Assembly (NCBI RefSeq): GCF_028771845.1
Contig: NZ_CP118270.1
Span: 3,844,001-3,908,000, forward strand
DNA length: 64,000 nt
Reading direction: 5' to 3'
Source: Paenibacillus marchantiae
GTDB taxonomy: Bacteria; Bacillota; Bacilli; Paenibacillales; Paenibacillaceae
Positions 43,289 through 52,866 of the stretch are shown here, in pieces. The notes under the pieces were generated by a model, which saw only the letters and a list, made by a program, of their open reading frames with translations, ran no database searches and had not been told where the DNA came from. Position numbers and translations under genes: made by a program. Position 1 is the stretch's first letter. Each line of letters begins with the position of its first letter.

Positions 43289-44095
43289 ATGGGTTTGAAG
43301 ATGAAAAAAAGATCAGGCAAGAAAGCATGGATGCTGCTGGTCATGTCATTACTGATTGCGGCCGTTCCAATTACAGCCAGCGCAGCATCGGATTCCACAG
43401 CGTATGCCAAACTTAATTTCAGCAACAACAAGTATTATATATTCAACAATAGCTGGGGTAGCTCAAGTGTCAGTGGCTGGTCCCAGTCCGTGTATGTGAA
43501 CAGTAATACTGATCTGGGTTACGTTTGGAACTGGCCAACGACTGCCGGTGGAGTCAAAGCTTATCCTTCTCTTGTCAGCGGCTGGCACTGGACTGAGGGT
43601 TTCACGCCAGGCAGTGGGCTGCCAACGCGATTGTCTGCGAACAAAAGTATCAATACCGGAGTAAGTTATTCTAAGGCGTCCAACACTACAGGGGAATATA
43701 ATAATGCGTATGATATCTGGCTGCATGACATCGGCAATGCGACCTGGTCAAGCACACCCACCGAGGAGATTATGATCTGGAACGATTGGACTTCCGGTGT
43801 AGGTCCTATTGGTTCCAAAGTGTTCTCGGATGTATCCATTGGTGGACAAACCTATGATCTGTATCGCGGCGAGATTACCGACAACGGAGTGCATCAATGG
43901 TGGGTATACTCGTTCCTGAAGAAGTCAAAATCCCCTAACAACTTTAGCATCAACGTCAAAAACTTCACTGATTATCTGATCTCCAAAAGTTACTTTACCA
44001 ACAGCAAATATGTAAGCAGTGTTGAGTATGGAACCGAAATTACGAAAGGCAGCGGCCAGATCAATTACTCTAACTGGTATGTGAACGTGCAGTAA
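43289..44095 (+). CDS. Secreted GH12 endoglucanase / xyloglucanase
   Basis: A 268-residue secreted enzyme. A basic start, hydrophobic core and ASA-A cleavage site (about residue 32) form a Sec signal peptide. The mature domain is GH12: FNNSWGSS, the YNNAYDIWL strand, the nucleophile Glu in TEEIMIWNDW and the acid/base Glu in YGTEITKGSG, ending in NYSNWYVNV. It is a single catalytic domain without a carbohydrate-binding module. GGGAGG precedes ATG 43289. The perfect cre site upstream indicates carbon catabolite repression. Cellulose, lichenan or xyloglucan are possible substrates. Confidence 0.9.
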   Translation: MGLKMKKRSGKKAWMLLVMSLLIAAVPITASAASDSTAYAKLNFSNNKYYIFNNSWGSSSVSGWSQSVYVNSNTDLGYVWNWPTTAGGVKAYPSLVSGWHWTEGFTPGSGLPTRLSANKSINTGVSYSKASNTTGEYNNAYDIWLHDIGNATWSSTPTEEIMIWNDWTSGVGPIGSKVFSDVSIGGQTYDLYRGEITDNGVHQWWVYSFLKKSKSPNNFSINVKNFTDYLISKSYFTNSKYVSSVEYGTEITKGSGQINYSNWYVNVQ

Positions 44096-44130
44096 CGGCT
44101 CTGTTTATACGCTTATTCCTGATTTAATGA

Positions 44131-44178
44131 GATGCTGCTCGGAGGAAAACCCATTTCCTGCTGACGCAGCATCTTTTA
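44131..44178 (+). terminator. Terminator after the GH12 gene
   Basis: GATGCTGC and GCAGCATC pair around a 27-base loop; TTTT follows. Confidence 0.65.
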
Positions 44179-44356
44179 CTTGTGTATTGGACCTAACATT
44201 CATGCGTAACATAGGTAACGAGTGATGTAGCTGCATTTGACCGATGGACAAATATTTTTCGTAAAGTTGGGATTTTTAGGCTGCTCTTTTGTATAATAGG
44301 GTTTAGTTCAACTCGGGGAATCCCGAAATATGCCTAACAGGAAAGGGTGTACATAA

Positions 44357-46051
44357 ATGAAATTTAGTGAGTATACGTATACACGTCCCGATCTGGAACA
44401 AATCAAAACGTCATTCCGTGAGCTTCTGAGTGGTTTTGAAGCCGCGACTACGGTTGAAGAGCAGAGTGGATATATGGACAAGATTAACGCTTTGCGAAGT
44501 GACTTTGAGACTCAGGCACAATTGGTCTACATCCGTCATTCGATTGATACCAATGATACATTTTACAAAGAAGAAAATGAATTTCTGGATGAAAGCTCTC
44601 CAATCATTCAAGAATACATCACCGATTATTATCGGGCATTGGTAAACTCCAAATTTCGTGCTGAACTGGAACAAAAATGGGGTTCACAGCTGTTCCAGCT
44701 GGCGGATCTGTCCCTGAAAACATTCAGCCCTGAAATTATCGAGGACCTTCAGAAAGAGAACAAACTTTCCACGGAATACAACCAGCTGATTGCTTCGGCC
44801 AAAATTCCGTTTGAAGGTGAAGAACGCACATTGCCGCAGTTGCATCCTTTTGAGTTGTCCACGGATCGCTCCATGCGGGAACGTGCATCGGAAGCAAGAT
44901 ATACGTTCATGGCTGAACATGAGGCTGAATTCGATCGCATTTACGACGATTTGGTGAAAGTGCGTACACAGATCGCGAAGAAGCTGGGATATCCAACGTA
45001 TGTGGAACTCGGTTATGACCGTATGAACCGTACGGATTACAACGCGGAGATGGTGTCCAATTTCAGAGCACAAGTCCGTGATTATATCGTGCCTGTAGCG
45101 ACGAAGCTCAGAGAGCGTCAGCGCAGCCGGATTGATGTGGATACCCTCTATTTTTATGATCAGGGCTTCAGCTTTAAGACAGGGAACCCGACACCTAAAG
45201 GCGATGCAGACTGGATCATTGACAATGGTAAGAAAATGTACGCTGAATTGTCACCGGAAACGGATACGTTTTTCCAGATGATGACCGACAATGAATTGAT
45301 GGATTTGGTGAGCAAAAAAGGCAAGCAGGGCGGGGGCTATTGCACCTTCCTGAACGATTACAAAGTGCCGTTTATTTTCTCCAACTTTAACGGTACATCA
45401 GGCGATATCGACGTATTGACACACGAAGCAGGTCACGCGTTCCAGGTATATGAGAGTCGTCACTTCGAAGTACCTGAGTACAACTGGCCGACGTATGAAT
45501 CCGCAGAGATCCATTCCATGAGCATGGAATTCTTTACATGGCCGTGGATGGAATTGTTCTTCAAGGAAGATACGGACAAATACAAATTTGATCACCTGTC
45601 TTCCGGATTGCTCTTTATTCCTTATGGCGTAGCAGTCGATGAATTCCAGCATTTTGTCTATGCAAACCAGGATGCAACACCAGCGGAGCGCAAACAGGCA
45701 TGGCGCAATATTGAGAAGACTTATCTGCCGCACATCAATTACAAAGATAACGCCTATTTGGAACAAGGCGGATTCTGGCACAAACAGGGTCATATCTTCT
45801 CGTCGCCGTTCTATTACATTGACTACACACTGGCACAAATCTGTGCATTCCAGTTCTGGAAACGCAGTAACCAGGATATGAAGTCCGCATGGGCTGACTA
45901 TCTGACATTATGTAAAGCCGGAGGAAGCCTGTCCTTCACAGGATTGGTAGAACTGGCAGGTTTGAATTCTCCGTTTGAAGACGGCTGCGTATCCTCCGTC
46001 ATCGGCGATATCGAAGCCTGGTTGGACGCAGTAGACGATAAAGCACTGTAA
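44357..46051 (+). CDS. M3-family oligoendopeptidase
   Basis: A 564-residue cytosolic zinc metallopeptidase of the M3 family that trims short peptides. The zinc motif HEAGHAFQ (HExxH, about residues 355-362) lies in DVLTHEAGHAFQVYESR, and the third ligand Glu in ESAEIHSMSMEFF follows about 25 residues later. No signal peptide. GGAAAGGG precedes ATG 44357. Codon use is strongly biased, suggesting high expression. Confidence 0.93.
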   Translation: MKFSEYTYTRPDLEQIKTSFRELLSGFEAATTVEEQSGYMDKINALRSDFETQAQLVYIRHSIDTNDTFYKEENEFLDESSPIIQEYITDYYRALVNSKFRAELEQKWGSQLFQLADLSLKTFSPEIIEDLQKENKLSTEYNQLIASAKIPFEGEERTLPQLHPFELSTDRSMRERASEARYTFMAEHEAEFDRIYDDLVKVRTQIAKKLGYPTYVELGYDRMNRTDYNAEMVSNFRAQVRDYIVPVATKLRERQRSRIDVDTLYFYDQGFSFKTGNPTPKGDADWIIDNGKKMYAELSPETDTFFQMMTDNELMDLVSKKGKQGGGYCTFLNDYKVPFIFSNFNGTSGDIDVLTHEAGHAFQVYESRHFEVPEYNWPTYESAEIHSMSMEFFTWPWMELFFKEDTDKYKFDHLSSGLLFIPYGVAVDEFQHFVYANQDATPAERKQAWRNIEKTYLPHINYKDNAYLEQGGFWHKQGHIFSSPFYYIDYTLAQICAFQFWKRSNQDMKSAWADYLTLCKAGGSLSFTGLVELAGLNSPFEDGCVSSVIGDIEAWLDAVDDKAL

Positions 46052-46182
46052 GCGAAAAATAAAAATAAAGGTCGAAGAGGTGAAAGGGAACGAGGAAAAA
46101 ACCTGACGTTACAGCATTCTGAGGCAGGGCGGATTTGAATGTATTCATTTCCCTACCTATACAAAGAATGCGAGGTTATACC

Positions 46183-47043
46183 ATGTTGGTTTTACTGGAT
46201 CAACCGTCCCAAAGGAAGCAATTAGCGCCCTTCATCACGGGAACGTACGGGCATGTGGTTATGGGTGGAGTGATTGCGGGACTTCAACGCGGCCGTGTCT
46301 ATGCAGACCAGCTTCATGCGCCGAAAAGCGCCCTGATTTGGGCCGAAAACGAAATGTTTTATCTGATCGGAAGATCGGATAATGAACAGTTCAATAGCCT
46401 TGTTAGGGAGGTACTTGTTCAGGAGCTATTACCTGAAGCGTTAGATGCTGGCGAAGACATGCTGAATCTTGAAGTTTACCCCGAGCCCGGCTCAGATTGG
46501 TCTCCCGTCCTGGATCACATGTTCAATGGGCGTTTGCGAGAAGGATTGCGAGTTCCTTTTCAATTCAATCTTGCGAAGTATGAACAGTGGATGGAACGCA
46601 GTTCCAGCTCCTTGTTCGTTCCTCCGGGATATAAGCTTCAAATTATCGATCGAGCTGTAATGCTGGAGGACGACAAAAGCTGTATCATTGAACAGGAAAT
46701 TTTGAAATTCTGGCATTCGGTGGAGGACTTCTTCCGATACGGAGCAGGCACATGCACGGTATATGAAGGGCAGGTTGTAGGTACATGTATCTCAGTGTTT
46801 GTCAGTGACATTCACCATGAAACAGGCATCAACACCTACGATTCGATACACCGTGGCAAGGGCCTGGCTACGGCCATGGCAAGCGCTTATGTGCAATCCG
46901 TTCTAGAACGGAATTGTGTTCCACACTGGACGACAGAGGAATTCCGTCATGATTCCATCGCGATAGCGGGTAAGCTTGGTTTCGATCAAGGCAGAGCTTA
47001 TCCCGTCTATTACATGCCGATTCAGGAGCTTCTAAATTACTGA
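46183..47043 (+). CDS. GNAT-family acetyltransferase
   Basis: A 286-residue protein resembling the GNAT_acetyltran group found in Bacillota. The N-terminal half is poorly conserved; the C-terminal GNAT fold includes the CoA pyrophosphate loop region TYDSIHRGKGLATAMASAYVQSVLERN (about residues 225-250) and the closing LGFDQGRAYPVYY. ATG 46183 is chosen because GAGG lies 7 bases upstream. Substrate unknown. It is followed by a strong terminator. Confidence 0.75.
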   Translation: MLVLLDQPSQRKQLAPFITGTYGHVVMGGVIAGLQRGRVYADQLHAPKSALIWAENEMFYLIGRSDNEQFNSLVREVLVQELLPEALDAGEDMLNLEVYPEPGSDWSPVLDHMFNGRLREGLRVPFQFNLAKYEQWMERSSSSLFVPPGYKLQIIDRAVMLEDDKSCIIEQEILKFWHSVEDFFRYGAGTCTVYEGQVVGTCISVFVSDIHHETGINTYDSIHRGKGLATAMASAYVQSVLERNCVPHWTTEEFRHDSIAIAGKLGFDQGRAYPVYYMPIQELLNY

Positions 47044-47050
47044 ATATCTG

Positions 47051-47102
47051 TAGGGGCTGTCCCGAAGTCATGAAAATGACCTGGGGCGGCCCCTGTTTTT
47101 TT
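47051..47102 (+). terminator. Terminator after the GNAT gene
   Basis: GGGGCTGTCCC and GGGGCGGCCCC pair (with G-T pairs), enclosing an inner AGTCAT/ATGACC hairpin; seven T follow. Confidence 0.88.
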
Positions 47103-47245
47103 GATTGGATTTGTGAAACCTGTGAATCCAAGATCAACTTGCCCTTTTTAATTCAAGCACAGATAAGCAAGTTACTGAAGAGCATTCATGATTATTGGAT
47201 AATTCTTAGATAATTCCGTCCAAATGAAACATTTATCAACTCGGT

Positions 47246-47288
47246 TGTGATTTATTTCACTATATCTGAAAACGGATTCAGTTACAAT
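47246..47288 (+). promoter_or_regulatory. Fnr-type box and class II promoter of the alcohol dehydrogenase gene
   Basis: TGTGA-N6-TCACT at 47246-47261 equals the Bacillus Fnr consensus. A TACAAT -10 lies at 47283-47288, and there is no -35 match. With a start near 47295 the box centre is at about -41.5, the classic class II activator position. Confidence 0.7.
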
Positions 47289-47326
47289 AAAGACAGTAAA
47301 TCAGGTGTAACAGGAGGCTGGTTCAG

Positions 47327-48478
47327 ATGGCAACACACGCTTATTATGTTCCGCCCGTGAACTTGATAGGCAGAGGATGTTTACACGAAGCAGGCAAGAT
47401 GATTGAGAATATGGGTATTCGCAAAGCGCTTGTCGTAACTGATCGTCGATTGATCTCTTCCGGCGTTGCTGAACAAGTGCTGTCTATACTAAGAAAATCA
47501 GGGTTAGACTATGTGGTATATGATGAGGTTCAGCCCAATCCCACCTGTCAGAATGTAGATGACGGACTTCAGGTATTTCAGGATCATGGCTGTGACGCCA
47601 TTATATCGATAGGCGGAGGTTCACCTCAGGATGCTGCCAAAGGGATTGGTATTGTAGCAACTAACGGTGGGCATATCCGTGATTATGAAGGTTTGCATCA
47701 ATCGAAACACAAGTCCGTGCCGCTTGTTGCCATTAATACAACGGCTGGCACGTCGAGTGAGGTGACCATGAACTACGTGATTACAGATGAGGAACGTAAG
47801 GTGAAAATGGTGATGGTGGATCGAAACAGTCTCGTTGACTTGTCGGTGAATGACCCGGAACTGATGCTGAGCAAGCCAGCCAATCTTACAGCGGCCACGG
47901 GCATGGATGCATTGACCCATGCGGTGGAAGCCATGGTGACGCCTGGAGGGTTCACGGTGACGAGCGCTACAGCGGCTGCTGCCGTTGAGCTGATCTTTGA
48001 ATATTTGCCCAGAGCGGTCAGGGATGGTAGTGATCTGGAAGCAAGAGAGCATATGACGTATGCGTGTTTTCTTGGCGGGATTGCTTTTAACAATGCAGGC
48101 TTGGGCTATGTACATGCGATGGCCCATCAACTTGGTGGAGTCTATGACCTTCCGCATGGGGTATGTAACGCGATGTTGCTCCCTTATGTAGAGGAATTGA
48201 ATGCAAAGCATGTACCAGGTAAATTCCGTCATATTGCCAAGGCAATCGGTATGGATGTAAAAGGAAAACGGGATGAGGAGTGCTCGGAGTACGTGATCGA
48301 AGCCATTCGTCAGCTTTCCAAGGAGGTAGGCATTCCTGAGAAACTGTCAGAATTGGGTGTGAAAGACCCTGATGTTGAATTGCTGGCGGATAATGCCATG
48401 AAAGATGCTTGTGCACCGTGCAATCCGTATCAACCTTCCAGGGATGAAGTGATGGAGCTATTCCGCAAAATCATATAA
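47327..48478 (+). CDS. Iron-containing (group III) alcohol dehydrogenase
   Basis: A 383-residue NAD(P)-dependent dehydrogenase of the FucO/YiaY/AdhB family. Cofactor motif GGGSPQDAAKGIG (residues about 97-109) and the metal-binding segment with Asp and three His (GMDALTHAVEA and HAMAHQLGGVYDLPHGVCNAML) are complete. AGGAGG precedes ATG 47327. The upstream Fnr-type box suggests induction when oxygen is low, so the enzyme probably re-oxidises NADH by aldehyde reduction, in ethanol or diol formation. Confidence 0.92.
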   Translation: MATHAYYVPPVNLIGRGCLHEAGKMIENMGIRKALVVTDRRLISSGVAEQVLSILRKSGLDYVVYDEVQPNPTCQNVDDGLQVFQDHGCDAIISIGGGSPQDAAKGIGIVATNGGHIRDYEGLHQSKHKSVPLVAINTTAGTSSEVTMNYVITDEERKVKMVMVDRNSLVDLSVNDPELMLSKPANLTAATGMDALTHAVEAMVTPGGFTVTSATAAAAVELIFEYLPRAVRDGSDLEAREHMTYACFLGGIAFNNAGLGYVHAMAHQLGGVYDLPHGVCNAMLLPYVEELNAKHVPGKFRHIAKAIGMDVKGKRDEECSEYVIEAIRQLSKEVGIPEKLSELGVKDPDVELLADNAMKDACAPCNPYQPSRDEVMELFRKII

Positions 48479-48496
48479 AGTTAAGAACAAAGAGAG

Positions 48497-48522
48497 AGCC
48501 AGAATATATTCTGGCTTTTTTG
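48497..48522 (+). terminator. Terminator after the alcohol dehydrogenase gene
   Basis: The palindrome AGCCAGAATATATTCTGGCT is followed by TTTTT. Confidence 0.88.
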
Positions 48523-48613
48523 ATGTGTCACGTGCTTCTGAGCCTTATAAATACGGATTCATTTCCTTCATTGGATAAAATAGTTTTATCTCGCAATAGT
48601 CATTATTTTTTGT

Positions 48614-48642
48614 TTGACAGAGGGGGTGCTTTAATCCATAAT
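48614..48642 (+). promoter_or_regulatory. Sigma-A promoter of the peptide transporter operon
   Basis: TTGACA at 48614-48619 and CATAAT at 48637-48642 with a 17-base spacer. Confidence 0.82.
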
Positions 48643-48689
48643 CAATCCATACTAAACACATAAGCTTTATTGGAAGGGGAGAGTCAGTC

Positions 48690-50308
48690 ATGTCACAGTT
48701 TAAATCATCAACGAGAAAGTCATTATGGGTAGGAGCGTTAGCCGTTCTATTATTGGTAATCGTTAGCGGTTGCTCCGGATCGACCAATGATCCTGCTCCC
48801 AATGCAGCAGCCCAGCCAGGCACGAGCCAAGGTACGGATGAAAATTCAAAGACGGACGAGACTGCAACGGGGGGACTTTTGTATATGGTCGGCCGGCTTC
48901 CGTAACCTCGTTTGATTTGCATAATCAGATTACATCGAACAATGCTTTTGCCATTGATAAAGTATTTGAACCTTTGGTTGCTTTTGACAACAAGGGCGAG
49001 ATTGTGGACTGGCTTGCCAAGTCGCATAACATCAGTGATGACGGTTTGACGTATACGTTTGTGTTGCGTGATGGCTTGAAGTTCTCCAACGGCACAGATG
49101 TTACGGCAGAGGATGCCGTATTCTCGCTGGAGCGGCACTTGAAGGTTGGTGGCCCATTGGCAATATCGGCCAAGGTAGACACTGTCAAAGCAACGGATAG
49201 CCATACATTGGTGATTACGCTTAAAGAGCCGTATACGCCATTTATCTCTGAGCTTTCCAACTTCTCGAACGGTATTATTCCGAACAATTTTGGCGGAGTT
49301 ACCGAGGAAGAATTTTTCAAGAAGCCGGTAGGTACTGGACCGTTCGTGGTTGAACAGTGGGACCCTGCAGGCGATGTGACCTTTACGAAGAACACTCACT
49401 ACTGGCAAGAAGGAAAGCCATCGGTTGATAAGCTGGTTTACAAGCTGATAGAAGATGACAGCCAAGCAATCAACCAGTTGAAGGCGGGAGAAGTAGATGC
49501 GATTGAGTCGCTGGCTCTGCAAAATGCTGATGAAATCAAAAATGGCGCGGATACAACCGTTGTAACCAACGGCAGCTGGGTGACAGAGCAATTGTTCTTT
49601 AATACGTTGGATAAGCATTTTTCCGATGTGCATGTTCGCCGGGCATTGGCTCTGGCACTTGATCGTGACGGTCTGACTAAGGCGCTTACCTTTGGTTACG
49701 CACAGACTGCTAATTCATTGCTGCCTACAACGATTCCTTACAATTCGAATGATACTCTCAAGGCATTAAATTTTGATGTAAATGCAGCCAAAGCGGAACT
49801 GGCCAAATCGGCCTTCCCTGATGGATTCACTACAAAACTGCTTGTAGCTTCCGGCAACAGCACCAGAGCGCAAGAAGCGCAAATCATTCAGGCAGCGGGA
49901 AAACAAATTGGCATTAATATCGAGATTGAATCGATTGAACTGGCTACCTTCCGTGAACGATTCTTTGCTTATGATTTCGCAGCGATGCTGAACAGTGGGC
50001 AAGCCGATTCTCCGGAAGCGAACTCAATCGTTGCGTTCCAGACTGACCCTGATGGCTTCAGCAAATCTTACTGGACGCATTACACCAATGATGAAGTAAC
50101 CAAGCTTCTGTATAAAGGTCAACAAACACCGGACGGCGATGGCCGTGCCGAAATATACTCCAAATTGCTTCAAACGCTTGCCGATGAAGTGCCTTACATT
50201 CCGCTTTATTATCCGGATATTCTGATTGGCGTTCGTTCTTCAGTAGATGGCATTGTTGTTTTGCCTAATGGCAGTGTGCGTTTTGAAGACGTTCGTATTC
50301 AGAAATGA
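48690..50308 (+). pseudogene. Peptide ABC transporter binding lipoprotein, frameshifted in a G tract
   Basis: A DppA/OppA-type (SBP_bac_5) lipoprotein of about 540 residues, split in two frames. The first part (48690-48905) has a signal segment and lipobox VSGC, then a linker. The rest, in the +2-related frame, runs from codons GGTFVYGRPASVTSFDLHNQ through SNNAFAIDKVFEPLV to 50308. The switch falls in a run of six G at 48869-48874; a seventh G would restore T-G-G-T-F-V-Y-G. As written, translation ends at 48905 and the binding domain is lost. Either a real mutation, slipped-strand variation or a homopolymer sequencing error. Downstream genes overlap tightly and look intact. Confidence 0.88.
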
Positions 50309-51249
50309 ATAAGTTCTGGTTGATCAGTACTGTGGGAAGAGCGTTGGCAGTGATCCTTTGTGTGATGACAGCAGTCTTTTTTCTCATCAGAATGGTACCA
50401 GGAGATCCTGCTAAAATGATTCTTGGCGAGTACAGCACCCCCGAGGCCGTGGAGAGCATGCACCATGCTCTCGGGTTGGATCTGCCGCTGGGGGAACAAT
50501 TTATACGGTTTGTGAAGACACTGTTCACTCAGGGGGATACCGGCAATTCCATTATTAACGGAACCTCGACTAGAGAGTTGATTGCTGATCGGGCACCCGT
50601 TACCTTGCTGCTCATTGGCATGGCATGTGCATTGTCAATTGTCATTGCACTCGTGCTTGCTACATTGGCCGCTACACACAAGGATAAGCTGCTGGATCAT
50701 TTGATACGTATTTTTCCTACGGTAACGCTAGGTATGCCAATCTTCTGGGTTGGCATCCTTTTGATTCTGCTGCTGAGTGTTCATCTTCACTGGTTTCCCG
50801 TTGGTGGAGTTGGGGAAGGGTGGTGGGGCACCTTATACAGTTTGACACTTCCCGCCATAACCGTGGCTTTTTCACAGATTCCGACATTGGTCCGTTCATT
50901 GAGAGCCCAGATGCTTGAAGTACTGGAATCTGATTTTGTAGTTACATTGAAGGCTGCGAGATTACCGAGCCGGGTCATTCTATTCAAACATGTCCTGCGC
51001 AATGCGGCGCTTCCGACGCTGATTCTTCTTGGCGTTAATATCTCTTATCTCATTGGCGGCACATTGGTCGTTGAACAGGTATTTGGTATCAAAGGAATTG
51101 GCAGTCTTTTGTTTAGTTCCATTTCCAAACGGGATTTCCCGGTCATTCAAGGCATAGCCCTTTACTGTGCTGTATCTGTCGTGATCATCAGTCTCCTGAT
51201 AGAGCTTCTTTCCAGGTGGCTTGATCCCAGAACGAAAGGAAAACCATGA
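50305..51249 (+). CDS. Peptide ABC transporter permease (DppB type)
   Basis: A 314-residue inner-membrane permease with six helices. RMVPGDPAKMILGEYSTPEAVESMHHALGLDLPLGEQF is the DppB N-terminal signature, and the EAA coupling loop appears in TLKAARLPSRVILFKHVLRNAALP (about residues 213-236). It overlaps the binding-protein gene by ATGA and the next gene by 4 bases, so all are co-translated. Substrate class is short peptides or similar (Dpp/Opp/nickel family). Confidence 0.92.
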   Translation: MNKFWLISTVGRALAVILCVMTAVFFLIRMVPGDPAKMILGEYSTPEAVESMHHALGLDLPLGEQFIRFVKTLFTQGDTGNSIINGTSTRELIADRAPVTLLLIGMACALSIVIALVLATLAATHKDKLLDHLIRIFPTVTLGMPIFWVGILLILLLSVHLHWFPVGGVGEGWWGTLYSLTLPAITVAFSQIPTLVRSLRAQMLEVLESDFVVTLKAARLPSRVILFKHVLRNAALPTLILLGVNISYLIGGTLVVEQVFGIKGIGSLLFSSISKRDFPVIQGIALYCAVSVVIISLLIELLSRWLDPRTKGKP

Positions 51250-52112
51250 AAACGATACAAATAGAACCTCAGTTATATGAAGACAGCCAAAACACCAGTC
51301 TCATGAATCGTATATTGAAAACTCCTTCCCTTCTTGTGGGAAGTGTGATGTTTGCCGTGCTGATCATCTTGACTGTAATCATACCGTGGATTAGTCCTTA
51401 TGACCCTTCGGAGCAAAATTTGAGTGCCTTTTTGCAACCTCCATCTGCTGAACATTGGTTGGGCACAGACCAACTGGGACGCGATTTGTTCACTAGACTG
51501 ATTTATGCCGCGCGAACCGATTTGAGCATTATGGTGCTGGCGGAAATTGTACCTTTTTGCATGGGCGTATTTCTAGGGATGCTCGCAGGGTATTACGGAA
51601 AATGGACTGATAAGATCATATCGTTGGTCACCGATACATTTATCGCTTTCCCTTTTTATCTCATCGTCATTATCGTGGCTTTTGCCAGTGGAGCAGGTGA
51701 GCGGGGGATTTATATTACGTTTATGCTCGTTGGCTGGATTGTCTTTGCACGTGTCGTCAGGGGGCTGAGTGCATCGTACCGCAAGCAGGAATGGATCGCA
51801 TCCGCACAGACGTTGGGCTTGCCGGGAATACGGATTATCCTTCGTCATCTCCTGCCCAATGTATTACCTCAGGCGATCGTTGTCCTCATGACGGATATGG
51901 TGGGGCTGCTGGTGGCGATTGTTACACTTGGATACCTGGGCATTGGCATCGCACCACCGACCCCGGATTGGGGCACGATGATCTCGGATGGACAATCCTT
52001 TATCACGACAGCCTGGTGGCTCTCGGCAGTTCCGGGATTTGCAGTCGTTTACACGGGAATTGCTTTGTCGCTTGTCGGTGATGGATTGGCCGATGTATGG
52101 AGGAAAAAATAA
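51246..52112 (+). CDS. Peptide ABC transporter permease (DppC type)
   Basis: A 288-residue partner permease. WISPYDPSEQNLSAFLQPPSAEHWLGTDQLGRDLFTRLIYAAR is the DppC signature (about residues 36-80), and the EAA loop is ASAQTLGLPGIRIILRHLLPNVLPQ. It overlaps dppB by ATGA and the ATPase gene by one base. Confidence 0.92.
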   Translation: MKTIQIEPQLYEDSQNTSLMNRILKTPSLLVGSVMFAVLIILTVIIPWISPYDPSEQNLSAFLQPPSAEHWLGTDQLGRDLFTRLIYAARTDLSIMVLAEIVPFCMGVFLGMLAGYYGKWTDKIISLVTDTFIAFPFYLIVIIVAFASGAGERGIYITFMLVGWIVFARVVRGLSASYRKQEWIASAQTLGLPGIRIILRHLLPNVLPQAIVVLMTDMVGLLVAIVTLGYLGIGIAPPTPDWGTMISDGQSFITTAWWLSAVPGFAVVYTGIALSLVGDGLADVWRKK

Positions 52113-52864
52113 TGTCCACTGAACCGATTCTTGAAGTCAAGGCACTATCTCTGTCAACCAAGTCAAATCAAAAATTAGTTCAAGATGTACATTTCTCGCT
52201 TGGGCGAGGGGAGAGCCTGGGATTAGTAGGTGAATCCGGCTCCGGTAAATCACTAACTCTTCGTTCCATTCTGGGACTGTTACCAAGCGGTGTGGAGCAG
52301 ACGGGTGGAACCATTCGGAGTGATGTGAACAGCGCCATGGTGTTTCAAGACCCGAGAGGTGCGCTCGATCCGCTCTGTCCCGTTGTTAAACAGCTGGCGG
52401 AAGTTGTCTATTACAGGCAAAAGGTAAGCAGGAAGGCCTCCAGGGTAGCAGCGCTGGAATTACTTGAACTGTTGGGGCTTCCCGACTCATTGAAGCGTGA
52501 GGATCGATACCCTAGCCAGCTGTCAGGTGGGCAGTGTCAGCGGGTAGTCATTGCATTGGCTCTGGCGTGCAAGCCAGGCATTCTGCTCTGTGATGAGCCA
52601 ACAACGGCACTGGACGTTACTGTGCAGCGTCAAATTATAGAAACGATCCAACGTTTGCAGCGTGAACTGGGATTCGCCATGGTGTTTGTAACACATAATC
52701 TGGCGATTGCAGCGACGCTGTGCTCGAAGCTGTGCGTGATGAAGCAAGGGCGGATCGTGGAGCACGGGGATTCGCTTGGCCTTTTGCAAAACCCGCAAGA
52801 TCCTTACACCGAGATGCTTATTAACTCGGTGCTTCCTTTACCGAAGCTAGAAGGGAGCGAATAA
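52112..52864 (+). CDS. Peptide ABC transporter ATP-binding protein (DppD type)
   Basis: A 250-residue ATPase. Walker A is GESGSGKSLT, the signature is LSGGQCQR and Walker B is GILLCDEPTTALD, followed by the switch His in VTHN. ATG 52112 (GGAGG 8 bases upstream) is preferred to 52097. It is short, lacking the C-terminal oligopeptide-specific and Fe-S-like Cys motif of full-length DppD proteins. It pairs with the next ATPase. Confidence 0.92.
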   Translation: MSTEPILEVKALSLSTKSNQKLVQDVHFSLGRGESLGLVGESGSGKSLTLRSILGLLPSGVEQTGGTIRSDVNSAMVFQDPRGALDPLCPVVKQLAEVVYYRQKVSRKASRVAALELLELLGLPDSLKREDRYPSQLSGGQCQRVVIALALACKPGILLCDEPTTALDVTVQRQIIETIQRLQRELGFAMVFVTHNLAIAATLCSKLCVMKQGRIVEHGDSLGLLQNPQDPYTEMLINSVLPLPKLEGSE

Positions 52865-52866
52865 CT

